A stretch of DNA of 10,048 bases from Acidobacteriaceae bacterium (lineage in GTDB: Bacteria; Acidobacteriota; Terriglobia; Terriglobales; Acidobacteriaceae), in assembly GCA_003139975.1 (NCBI GenBank), contig PLHN01000418.1, positions 4,182-14,229 of the forward strand, in the 5' to 3' direction. Numbering within the stretch: position 1 is the stretch's first letter; each line of letters begins with the position of its first letter. Position numbers and translations under genes: made by a program. Shown here in pieces: positions 1 to 6,992 of this stretch. Under the pieces are notes generated by a model that was given only the letters and a program-made list of their open reading frames with translations, ran no database searches and was not told where the DNA came from.

Positions 1-281
1 GCGGGCAGGGCAAACCCCACACGGAGCAAGACCAAATAGGGAGGAAGAACCGCCGCCGCTGCAAGGTCTTCATGCTAATGAGGCACTTGCGACGATGGGC
101 CGCAGAGGAACCTGCGGCGCAGGCGCTGCATGAAGATTTTGCAGCGACGGCGGGGCGCGTGCTGGCTCGGTGCGCCAAACCTTCGGGTAGGTCGCTAGAG
201 CCGGGCAGTAATGTCCGGCCCAGAGGAATGATCGTCCTGCCGGCAACGGCAGACAGAATTCGGCTTACAGGTCCGGCTGCC
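1..281 (+). ncRNA. rnpB: RNase P RNA, 3' half (5' end outside the window)
   Basis: This is the catalytic RNA of RNase P, which removes 5' leaders from precursor tRNAs. The bacterial type A signature is read directly: the block with ACGGAGCAAGACCAAATAGG at 21-40, the GGGTAGGTCGC block near 185, the AGAGGAATGATCGTCC block near 221-236, and the terminal ACAGAATTCGGCTTACAG at 253-270, which contains the 3' strand of helix P4. A hairpin with a GCAA tetraloop (CTGCCG/CGGCAG, 237-252) fits a P19-like element. Between AAATAGG and GGGTAGG lies an expanded region of about 140 nt, against about 35 nt in E. coli, dominated by a 25-bp arm. The 3' end is estimated from the usual distance after GGCTTA, because the 5' strand of P1 is not in the window. 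Reading frames on either strand here are artefacts; antisense rnpB translations are a known annotation error. Confidence 0.95.
50..153 (+). other. Expanded hairpin arm inside rnpB (P15-P17 region)
   Basis: Bases 50-74 pair with 129-153 over 25 positions: CCGCCG with CGGCGG, CGCTGCAA with TTGCAGCG, two G-U wobbles (65-66 with 137-138), TCTTCATG with CATGAAGA, and a single mismatch at 56/147. A nested hairpin (GCCGCAG 99-105 with CTGCGGC 112-118, loop AGGAAC) caps it. A further short stem follows (GGCGC 154-158 with GCGCC 172-176). The position corresponds to the L15/P16/P17 region of type A RNase P RNA, which is variable between phyla. Helix naming is by analogy with E. coli and is uncertain; the pairing itself is read from the sequence. 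Confidence 0.8.
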
Positions 282-413
282 ATACAACGAACCTGCGAGG
301 TCCCTCGGCAGCGCTCGGGATTTCGGCAGCGGGCTCCCGCTTCGCTCCACGCCCGCTGAGCGCCTCAACTTACAGGTCTGGCTACCCCACACCAATCTAC
401 TGAGTCCCTCGCC
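264..413 (+). repeat. Imperfect direct repeat of the rnpB 3' end and flank
   Basis: Copy A (264-309) begins inside the rnpB 3' end with CTTACAGGTCCGGCTGCC; copy B (369-413) begins with CTTACAGGTCTGGCTACC. They lie 105 bp apart. By hand alignment about 33 of 46 positions agree, with a one-base gap, and both finish with GTCCCTCG. The match extends past the RNA gene, so it is not just a chance hit to a conserved rnpB block. It could be a small tandem duplication, or a remnant of integration at the rnpB 3' end. No integrase gene is nearby. Confidence 0.6.
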
Positions 414-414
414 G

Positions 415-440
415 CGGACAAACGTGCTGTCCGGGTTTTG
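415..440 (+). terminator. Possible intrinsic terminator downstream of rnpB
   Basis: CGGACA (415-420) pairs with TGTCCG (428-433) around a 7-nt loop and is followed by GGTTTTG on the plus strand. The stem is short and the T run has only four bases, so termination would be weak. It is the first hairpin with any T tract after the rnpB 3' end, about 135 nt downstream. Confidence 0.4.
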
Positions 441-577
441 AGCGTTGTTGTGTGTTCTCGACAGTTATTACGACCGAAAAACGAAGACCGCTGCGATCCG
501 TGCGTTTCGATCGTTGCTAACGGTTTGAGGATTTCCCGACGCTTCGGTTTGGAAACACCAACCGGGCGAGTTTGGCA

Positions 578-591
578 CAATCCATGGATTG
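578..591. repeat. 14-bp perfect palindrome
   Basis: CAATCCATGGATTG reads identically on both strands with no spacer. The flanking bases do not extend the symmetry. A perfect even palindrome of this kind could be a binding site for a dimeric regulator, but no promoter for a neighbouring gene is apparent here: the adjacent 944-aa gene ends rather than starts on this side. Confidence 0.5.
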
Positions 592-601
592 GAACTACGG
601 T

Positions 602-625
602 GGAGCGGGACCGAAGTCCCGCCCC
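602..625 (-). terminator. Stable UUCG hairpin just past the 944-aa gene
   Basis: In the minus-strand transcript GCGGGAC pairs perfectly with GTCCCGC around a TTCG tetraloop closed by C-G, the extra-stable cUUCGg arrangement. Three further pairs (G-U, G-C, G-C) extend the stem to 10 bp. It lies 22 nt after the stop codon of the 944-aa gene. No U tract follows on the minus strand; on the plus strand CCCATGTTTT follows, so it might act from either side. It is best read as a 3'-end stabilising hairpin or a non-classical terminator. Confidence 0.5.
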
Positions 626-646
626 ATGTTTTGAGTTGAGTTTCGA

Positions 647-3481
647 CTACTTTCCGGTGCCTTCTAGAGAAACGGTCTGCGCACCGCCGCCGCCGTTGCT
701 CTTCACCTGAAGGCTGGCGGTGAACACGCTCTTCGCGGAAGGCTTAAACTCCACGCTCACCACGCAACTGGCTCCGTTGCCGAGCGTCGCCCCGCAAGTG
801 TTGCCGCTGATGAGGAAATCGCCCTTTCCCGATCCAGTGAGAGAGGTCCCCGTCAGAGTGACCGTCGAACTACTTAGGTTCGTGATCGTAATTCCCTGCG
901 GAGCGCTTGTGCTGCCCACCGTGACCGTATTGAAATTGATGAACGATGGACTCAACAACAGCGCCTCGCCGGTTCCCGACAGCGCGACGGTTTGCGGATT
1001 GTTGGAAGCGCTGTCTATGAACGTCAGCGTGTCGGTGAGCGAGCCACCTTGAGCCGGCGTGAACTCCACCTGCACCGTACACTTCTTGGTAGGTAGCAGA
1101 GAGCCCGCGCAGGTCGAACTCGTGATCTTGAAGTTCGCCGTGCCAACCGCCACGCTCGTAAAGGTGACGCTCGCGGTACCGGAATTGGTGGCGGTGATGG
1201 TCTTCGCCGCCCCGATCTGACCCACTTCAACTTTGCCAAACGTCTCATGGGTCGGTTTTACAGTGATCGTCCCGACGGGAGCGTTCACTGTCAGCGAGAT
1301 ATTGGTTGAATGCGTCAGGCTGCCCGACACGCCAGTGACCGTCACGGTCGCCGTTCCGGTAGTCGCGTTCGCAGCGACCGTAAACGTCAACGTGCTGGTC
1401 GAGGTTGCCGGATTCGGGTTGAAGCCTGCCGTCACGCCCGACGGGAGCGTCCCTGTAGTCAAGCTGACGCTGCCGTTGAAGCCGTTGATCGGACTGATCG
1501 TGATCGTGCTTGTGCCCGTGTGGCCCTGCGTGATTGCCAGCGAGCTGGGGTTCGCGGATAGGCTGAAGTCCGGCTTTATGACCGTCAGGGAAACAGTGGT
1601 CGTGTGCGTCAAGGAACCGGATACACCCGTGATCGTCACAGTCGTCGTGCCCGTAGCCGCGGTCGCTCCGACTGTGAACGTCAGGGTGCTGGTGTTGGTC
1701 GTCGGATTCGGGTTAAAAGCCGCGGTCACGCCCGACGGCAGCGCCGAATTGCTCAAGGTCACGCTGCCGTTGAAGCCATCGAGGTCGCTAACGGTAATTG
1801 TGCTTGTGCCGGTGGCGCCCTGTTTCACGGTCAGCGAATTCGGATTCGCGTTAAGGGCGAAGTCTGGAGTTCCGCAACCTGGGAAACTAAAATTGCCGAT
1901 CGCCGTACTCCAGTTGAACCCGCTATTGGCGCCGGTCGTCTTTATATACGACTCGGTGAACCAGAACGTGCAGTCGTCCGTCGGATCAATCGTCATCGAA
2001 CTGTAATCGCCCCAGCGGTCATATCCGCCGCTTGATTGCGATCCCGTCCCCGCCAGCAGCGTCACTTCCGACTCCAGGGTTCCAAGCGGGTCGCTCGGGA
2101 CCCGGCCCGCGTAAACGAGAGAGGGGTACTGCCCGGCTCCCGAGCCTGTACGTGTGTATCCCACTGCCAGATTCTCGCTGCGATCCATGGCAACTGCACC
2201 CATGAACCGATATTGCGAGTCCGGAGAGAACGTTCCCTGCTGATAAAGCGTCGGACTCGTTTCCGGATTGTGTATTTCATACCACCGCACGCCGGCTCCC
2301 GTTCCGCTCACTTGCACCGAGTGGCTGGTGGTAAGAACGGTGTGATCGCCATAGTTGCGATAGGCGAGCCGGTACATGAGGCGGTCACTGAGCGTTTCCA
2401 GCCCGTCGCTTCCAGGATCAGGCTGAGGCGCGCATGCTCCGCGGGTGAAACCCGGACAGGAGGGGCTGTAGGCCGCCACCGGAATCAGGGTTGGGCCCGT
2501 GAAGGTGGAATTGCTCGGAGTCCCGAAATCGACGTGGAAGGACCACATCGACAGATTCGCGGACCCATCGGGGTCGAGTTCCATGAAGAAGTTCGGAGTG
2601 CCAGGAGCCGGCTGATTTGGACCGTCCAAATCGGCGGGCAGCATTCCAAACTGGCCCGAGGGCGTGAAGCAGACCTGGGTGGCAGAGCTGCCGGCCAGCA
2701 TCGCGTTTCGGTCGTTGGCGCAAACTTCTGCCGATCCGCCGTTGATGTTATAGGAAAAATAGTATGCGTCCGGCCACACACCCATCTTCGGATAATCCGG
2801 AAATTGGCTGAACGAGAACCGGTATTGGTTATAGGAACCGGTGGCGTCGTCCGTGGTGGAGACAGCCACGCATTCAGCGTACGGGCCGCCGCCGCCACCA
2901 AGGTCGAATTGGGCAACTACCCAACGCTGCGCGGCCGCATCGAATCGGACGATCGGGTCGCCCCAGTTATCGTTGGCACATCCTCCCCCTAGAGCGGACC
3001 AGAAGGTATTCCCTGCCAATGGGCCTAACAGAAGGCTGCCGGTCTTGCTATACACGGCATAAAACGTATTTACGAACTCGGTGTACTGGGTCGTGCCCGG
3101 GGCGCCGTCATTGTCGGCGGGCATGCAATCGCAAGGGTCTGAATCCCCATACCCCAAGGCATCGAATTCCAAGCCGGGGCTCGGCGTCTCCTGCGTTGGG
3201 GAATTCTCGGGTCTCTGGAGTGCCGGGTCCGGTACAAACGGGCGCTTGCTCCACTCTTGCCAATTAGGGTTTTCGCCATTCTCGACCTCATGGAAGGGCT
3301 GCGGGTTGAATTCGGGCAGCAGCGGAGCGATCTCGCGAAGCAGCGGTCCCGTAACGTGCTTGGCATCCTTGGTGACGATTGGCCCCTTCGTCACTATCTT
3401 GGCCGTGTTTTGGGTGAATGCGGGCAGCGCCAGACAAAACAACGTCAGGACCGCGGTTAAAGCGCCTCTCTTAATCGTCAC
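647..3481 (-). CDS. Large secreted protein with two Ig-like repeats and two HYDIN-like (choice-of-anchor D) domains
   Basis: A 944-aa exported protein of unknown substrate. A signal peptide (residues 1-24, basic start, hydrophobic core, PAFTQN cleavage region) is followed by a proline-rich stretch and a Trp/Tyr- and Asp-rich region (about 105-535) that I cannot assign; its DNWGDPIVRFD and QRWVVAQF segments and spacing resemble a beta-propeller. Two 98-residue Ig-like repeats (539-636 and 637-734) each contain GFNGSV, LPSGVTA and FNPNP and are roughly 70% identical by eye. Two 105-residue HYDIN/choice-of-anchor D domains (735-839 and 840-944) each carry a Cys pair and end in SGTGE or EGTGK. 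No C-terminal anchor or sorting signal is seen. The start is GTG, with AGGAGG 5 nt upstream. The 195-aa gene ends only 28 bp upstream, so the two probably form an operon. Such domains suggest adhesion or surface display; function is not known. Confidence 0.9.
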   Translation of the reverse strand: MTIKRGALTAVLTLFCLALPAFTQNTAKIVTKGPIVTKDAKHVTGPLLREIAPLLPEFNPQPFHEVENGENPNWQEWSKRPFVPDPALQRPENSPTQETPSPGLEFDALGYGDSDPCDCMPADNDGAPGTTQYTEFVNTFYAVYSKTGSLLLGPLAGNTFWSALGGGCANDNWGDPIVRFDAAAQRWVVAQFDLGGGGGPYAECVAVSTTDDATGSYNQYRFSFSQFPDYPKMGVWPDAYYFSYNINGGSAEVCANDRNAMLAGSSATQVCFTPSGQFGMLPADLDGPNQPAPGTPNFFMELDPDGSANLSMWSFHVDFGTPSNSTFTGPTLIPVAAYSPSCPGFTRGACAPQPDPGSDGLETLSDRLMYRLAYRNYGDHTVLTTSHSVQVSGTGAGVRWYEIHNPETSPTLYQQGTFSPDSQYRFMGAVAMDRSENLAVGYTRTGSGAGQYPSLVYAGRVPSDPLGTLESEVTLLAGTGSQSSGGYDRWGDYSSMTIDPTDDCTFWFTESYIKTTGANSGFNWSTAIGNFSFPGCGTPDFALNANPNSLTVKQGATGTSTITVSDLDGFNGSVTLSNSALPSGVTAAFNPNPTTNTSTLTFTVGATAATGTTTVTITGVSGSLTHTTTVSLTVIKPDFSLSANPSSLAITQGHTGTSTITISPINGFNGSVSLTTGTLPSGVTAGFNPNPATSTSTLTFTVAANATTGTATVTVTGVSGSLTHSTNISLTVNAPVGTITVKPTHETFGKVEVGQIGAAKTITATNSGTASVTFTSVAVGTANFKITSSTCAGSLLPTKKCTVQVEFTPAQGGSLTDTLTFIDSASNNPQTVALSGTGEALLLSPSFINFNTVTVGSTSAPQGITITNLSSSTVTLTGTSLTGSGKGDFLISGNTCGATLGNGASCVVSVEFKPSAKSVFTASLQVKSNGGGGAQTVSLEGTGK
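1280..1867 (-). repeat. Tandem 294-bp coding repeat (two Ig-like domains)
   Basis: Two head-to-tail units of exactly 98 codons (1574-1867 and 1280-1573) encode the Ig-like domains of the 944-aa protein. Protein identity is roughly 70% by eye, while the DNA has drifted noticeably, so the duplication is not recent. The shared register, from PDF at the start of each unit to SLTV near its end, marks a clean domain duplication. Confidence 0.85.
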
Positions 3482-3486
3482 TTGAT

Positions 3487-3492
3487 CCTCCT
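3487..3492 (-). promoter_or_regulatory. Ribosome binding site fixing the GTG start of the 944-aa gene
   Basis: AGGAGG on the minus strand sits 5 nt before the GTG at 3481, inside the 28-bp space after the 195-aa gene. It is a full anti-Shine-Dalgarno match. It supports the non-ATG start, which also places a complete signal peptide at the N terminus. Confidence 0.8.
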
Positions 3493-3509
3493 TGCCTTCC
3501 CTCTGAGTT

Positions 3510-4097
3510 TTATTTCTTCACCGCGGCCATCGCAGCCGGATCATATGCGCCCTCGAGCTTGAGCGTCAAAACATCATCAGCGTCAAGCTTGCCTTCGTAC
3601 GTGCCGCCGCCCCTGATTCCTTTGAATTTTCCGGTCCCGCGCATGAAACCCCACCGTCCCCGGGCTTCAACCGGACCTTTTTCACCGTTCACCTGCCCTG
3701 AAGTCTGCATGGTCACCTTCTCGCCGTTGTCGAGCGTGTCGACGTCAAAACCGTGGGTGTGGAGCGCGCCTTCCATGCGTTCCGCGAAGCCGGTCGCGAC
3801 CCCATCCTTTGTCTTCGCGCCGAGAATCACCAGCGGCTCACTCCATGTGCAATTTCGCCGCGAGATGATTAGCGAATGTCCCGGACGATCCGGAACATCG
3901 ATCGAGTAGGAAGGGTCGGGTTTACCGCACCGCACGGAACCTGAGACGCCAACCTTTCCCTTGGCCGAGGCCTTCCTGGCACTCTCTTCTTTTTCTTTTT
4001 CGCGATCGGAATCCTGCGCAGCCAGCGACAGAGAAAAAACTACGAGCAGGAATAGTAGTGAATAGCAGTATCCCGTTCTTCTGATTGCTTCAATCAT
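3510..4097 (-). CDS. Exported hypothetical protein with a C-terminal GTGxFxGxxGGGTYxG motif
   Basis: A 195-aa protein with a strong signal peptide (residues 1-28: basic start, leucine/valine core, SLAAQ cleavage region). A highly charged Glu/Lys/Arg linker (about 30-48) follows, then a beta-rich domain with two cysteines (C57, C83) that may form a disulphide. The C-terminal motif GTGKFKGIRGGGTYEGK (154-170) resembles glycine-rich turns of small beta-barrel families such as allene-oxide-cyclase-like proteins; this is a resemblance only, and I do not assign a function. An upstream ATG at 4202 would add 35 residues before the signal peptide; I chose 4097 because it puts the signal at the N terminus, though its ribosome binding site (AAGGA, 12 nt away or more) is weak. 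It lies 28 bp before the 944-aa gene, suggesting co-transcription and a shared extracellular role. Confidence 0.8.
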   Translation of the reverse strand: MIEAIRRTGYCYSLLFLLVVFSLSLAAQDSDREKEKEESARKASAKGKVGVSGSVRCGKPDPSYSIDVPDRPGHSLIISRRNCTWSEPLVILGAKTKDGVATGFAERMEGALHTHGFDVDTLDNGEKVTMQTSGQVNGEKGPVEARGRWGFMRGTGKFKGIRGGGTYEGKLDADDVLTLKLEGAYDPAAMAAVKK

Positions 4098-4283
4098 TAC
4101 CTGACTTGTCCTTGCTGATTTTCCCTCGCGGAGCGCGAGAGGTGATGCTGTTGTTTTTCCGGTCTGCCCACCAACCGCCAAATGTCGAGTATTTCTCTCC
4201 ATCGACCTAAGGGATTTCAGCAGGTCGTGCAGCAGTTTACGATGTGGCTTGTAAGAAAAACAAGAAGAACCTTCGCCGAAAGG

Positions 4284-4312
4284 GGGACGCGGAAAACACG
4301 TTCCCGCGTCCC
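4284..4312 (-). terminator. Terminator-like hairpin after the 263-aa gene
   Basis: A perfect 9-bp stem (GGGACGCGG 4284-4292 with CCGCGTCCC 4304-4312) has an 11-nt loop and lies 27 nt past the stop of the 263-aa gene. On the minus strand it is followed by CCTTTCGGCGAAGG (4270-4283), a second small 5-bp hairpin, and then the U-rich TTCTTCTTGTTTTTC. The pair probably ends the 263-aa transcript and separates it from the two-gene unit downstream. Confidence 0.55.
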
Positions 4313-4338
4313 ATATCCGGCGACGAGTATACGTGCGG

Positions 4339-5130
4339 CTATTTGTAAACCCCGGTAACTCCTACCGAGAAGGCGTCAAATCCAAAACCCTGGGTCGTTG
4401 CAGGGACAAAGTTAGCGCCGAAACTAGCCGAGTTGAAGTACGACGATTCGATAACGTTGGGCCAGTATCCGTCGTTGCCCGAGTTAAAGCCGTTGAGCGG
4501 GGGCATGTCGATCGAATCCCCGAGGAATCCGTAGTCGCCTCCGTCAAACGCCGGAAGAACGCTGATCCACAACTCCGTCCCGGCGCTGACTTGTATAGGT
4601 GTTGGGAAGGTGCAAGTGATCAGGTATTGCTCATAATTCCCGCTGAAGATCGAAACGCCCGTATCCACTGGAGTGGTCGGCAGGCAAGTACCGCTTGCAA
4701 CCGAAACTCCCGCGAAGCCTGGATTTCCGCCCAGGTTTTTCCGGATGTCGTAAACCGCTCCGGTGAAATCGGACACGCCGAGACCAAAATTTGTTACATC
4801 CTCGTTGATTGAGGCCGAATACAAGTTCATTTTGAGTTTTGTCTGGACTCCGTGCTTGATGGACACGGTAGAGGCTTGGGGCAAAATCGGGACATAGACC
4901 TGCCCGACAATCCCGTAGTACGCGGAAGTGTCAGCGTTCCACAAGCCATCTTGATTGGGGTTACTCGTGTCATAATCGCCCGCATACCACAGGCAGGGAG
5001 AGCACCACGATGGTGCAACAGCCGGAGCTGGGGCTGTCGTTTTCCCACTTGAGGTCCTGCTAGTTTGGGCGCTGGCAAACGCACCGATCAGCACGACCGC
5101 GCATATCACGATGAGCATCTTCTTCTTCAT
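4339..5130 (-). CDS. Exported hypothetical protein, 263 aa
   Basis: I do not recognise the family. Residues 1-21 are a clear signal peptide (MKKK start, hydrophobic core, FASAQ cleavage region). A Ser/Thr/Pro/Ala-rich linker (22-41) leads to a mature domain with four cysteines (C43, C46, C149, C173), C43 and C46 forming a CSPC pair. The domain is rich in Gly, Asn, Tyr and Phe and has beta-strand character throughout (for example VGQVYVPIL near 75-83 and ELWISVLPAFDGGDYGFLGD near 186-205), which suggests a secreted beta-sandwich such as a jelly-roll module. A longer frame opens at 5181, but the ATG at 5130 has AGGAGG 10 nt upstream and begins the signal peptide, so it is preferred. A sigma70-like promoter, a folded leader and a downstream hairpin suggest it is transcribed on its own. 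Confidence 0.82.
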   Translation of the reverse strand: MKKKMLIVICAVVLIGAFASAQTSRTSSGKTTAPAPAVAPSWCSPCLWYAGDYDTSNPNQDGLWNADTSAYYGIVGQVYVPILPQASTVSIKHGVQTKLKMNLYSASINEDVTNFGLGVSDFTGAVYDIRKNLGGNPGFAGVSVASGTCLPTTPVDTGVSIFSGNYEQYLITCTFPTPIQVSAGTELWISVLPAFDGGDYGFLGDSIDMPPLNGFNSGNDGYWPNVIESSYFNSASFGANFVPATTQGFGFDAFSVGVTGVYK

Positions 5131-5140
5131 GTTCTTGGTT

Positions 5141-5146
5141 CCTCCT
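5141..5146 (-). promoter_or_regulatory. Ribosome binding site deciding the start of the 263-aa gene
   Basis: AGGAGG on the minus strand lies 10 nt before the ATG at 5130. It selects this start over the in-frame ATG at 5181, which would put 17 extra residues ahead of the signal peptide. Confidence 0.7.
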
Positions 5147-5192
5147 GGAAGTCGTCTGGAAGTTTTGAATCTAAACACCAACCGAAGGGCCC

Positions 5193-5234
5193 TCAGTGAA
5201 ACTGCGGCCCCTACCCGCAGCGATCTATCACTGA
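5193..5234 (-). promoter_or_regulatory. Two-tier hairpin in the leader of the 263-aa gene
   Basis: In the minus-strand transcript TCAGTGA (5234-5228) pairs with TCACTGA (5199-5193), and inside it CTGCGG (5220-5215) pairs with CCGCAG (5207-5202) around the 7-nt loop GTAGGGG. The two stems are separated by a 7/2-nt internal loop. Given the promoter just upstream, the structure would sit within a few nucleotides of the mRNA 5' end and about 60 nt before the ribosome binding site. It could stabilise the mRNA or bind a regulator; it matches no riboswitch I know. Confidence 0.5.
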
Positions 5235-5245
5235 TTCGAGACGCA

Positions 5246-6442
<1,197 letters not shown>

Positions 6443-6625
6443 TTATCCTCCGAGGCGAGCAGATTGTCTCCCGCAATTCTATGTCGAATAGAGATTTGAT
6501 GTGGGGATCGGCGAAACGTCGCCATTCCACCACGGCAACATGCGCCGGACTATCGGGCGAGTCCATGCAGTTTGGCCTAGCACCCGCTCACCCTGCCGAT
6601 CCGCATTCATTCCCGCTCCTCACGG

Positions 6626-6654
6626 TTGCCTGCGCGGTGCCCGACTGATACCCT
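6626..6654 (+). promoter_or_regulatory. Possible sigma70 promoter for the 58-aa gene
   Basis: TTGCCT (6626-6631) and TACCCT (6649-6654) are separated by 17 nt, about 50 nt before the ATG. The -35 is a fair match and the -10 only a partial one. Together with the terminator at 6926-6955 it would give a transcript of about 300 nt carrying one small gene. Confidence 0.35.
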
Positions 6655-6694
6655 AGATGGCACCTCAGACGGGGTGAACCTTAATTTGTTGAAT

Positions 6695-6699
6695 GGAGG
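6695..6699 (+). promoter_or_regulatory. Ribosome binding site of the 58-aa gene
   Basis: GGAGG lies 6 nt before the ATG at 6706, which is ideal spacing. It is the main evidence, with the terminator, that this short frame is translated. Confidence 0.75.
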
Positions 6700-6705
6700 C
6701 TGGTC

Positions 6706-6882
6706 ATGGGACTTCTAGACGAAGCGGAAAAAATTGCAGGCGCTGTGGCAGCGGTGGAAGGTGTGAAGAAGCTGGATCCGGGCGCAGGGATCATGGCTGA
6801 AGGCGCGGCGGCCATTGCCGGGTTTGAAGGCGTGAAGGCCGTCAAAGAGCACATCGAAAATAAGGAAGAGGAGCAGGGCTAG
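6706..6882 (+). CDS. Small hypothetical protein, 58 aa, with an internal half-repeat
   Basis: The protein starts MGLLDEAEKIAGAV and ends in an acidic Glu/Lys tail (ENKEEEQG). The sequence is built almost wholly of Ala, Gly, Val, Ile, Glu and Lys, consistent with two short amphipathic helices. The two halves resemble each other: AGAVAAVEGVKKL (11-23) and AAAIAGFEGVKAV (35-47), both containing EGVK, joined by a DPGAG turn. There is no signal peptide, cysteine or convincing membrane span. I do not recognise the family. Support for a real gene comes from a strong ribosome binding site, a plausible promoter and a strong terminator 44 nt after the stop. It diverges from the aldo/keto reductase gene. 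Confidence 0.72.
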   Translation: MGLLDEAEKIAGAVAAVEGVKKLDPGAGIMAEGAAAIAGFEGVKAVKEHIENKEEEQG

Positions 6883-6925
6883 GGCCGGGTCACCGCCTAA
6901 GCGCCGTTGTCATCGTTAGAACATC

Positions 6926-6955
6926 AGAGGTCTGGCACTTGGCCAGACCTCTTTT
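6926..6955 (+). terminator. Strong intrinsic terminator after the 58-aa gene
   Basis: AGAGGTCTGGC (6926-6936) pairs perfectly with GCCAGACCTCT (6942-6952) over 11 bp around the 5-nt loop ACTTG, followed by TTTTGGTT. It is the best terminator in the window. Its presence argues that the next gene starts at 6993 rather than at an ATG inside this hairpin. Confidence 0.85.
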
Positions 6956-6992
6956 GGTTCTGGCGCAAGGCTGTTCACATCTGGAAAGCGTT

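Larger units (their letters stand above)
282..646. other. Non-coding gap between rnpB and the 944-aa gene
   Basis: I see no credible gene in these 365 bases. The gap holds copy B of the rnpB-flank repeat, an 8-bp inverted repeat (CAGCGGGC 327-334 with GCCCGCTG 351-358), the terminator-like hairpin at 415-440, a 14-bp palindrome at 578-591 and the UUCG hairpin at 602-625. Open frames across it lack ribosome binding sites and recognisable protein sequence. The concentration of dyad symmetry suits convergent ends: rnpB transcription enters from the left and the 944-aa gene from the right. Confidence 0.7.

Noticed and set aside
72..580. Open frames on both strands across rnpB and its flank, including a minus-strand frame with RTCKPNSV
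   Set aside because: They are translations of the RNase P RNA region or its antisense, a known annotation artefact. They have no ribosome binding site.
573..591. TTGGCAC before the palindrome as a sigma54 promoter
   Set aside because: The required TTGC element at the -12 position is absent.
1233..2992. Long plus-strand frames (257 and 318 aa) antisense to the 944-aa gene
   Set aside because: They mirror the repeated and GC-rich coding sequence on the other strand. The real frame has a signal peptide, a strong ribosome binding site and known domains.
3559..3909. 116-aa plus-strand frame antisense to the 195-aa exported protein gene
   Set aside because: The minus-strand frame encodes a signal peptide and a coherent beta-rich domain. 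The plus-strand frame is Pro/Ser-rich shadow sequence.
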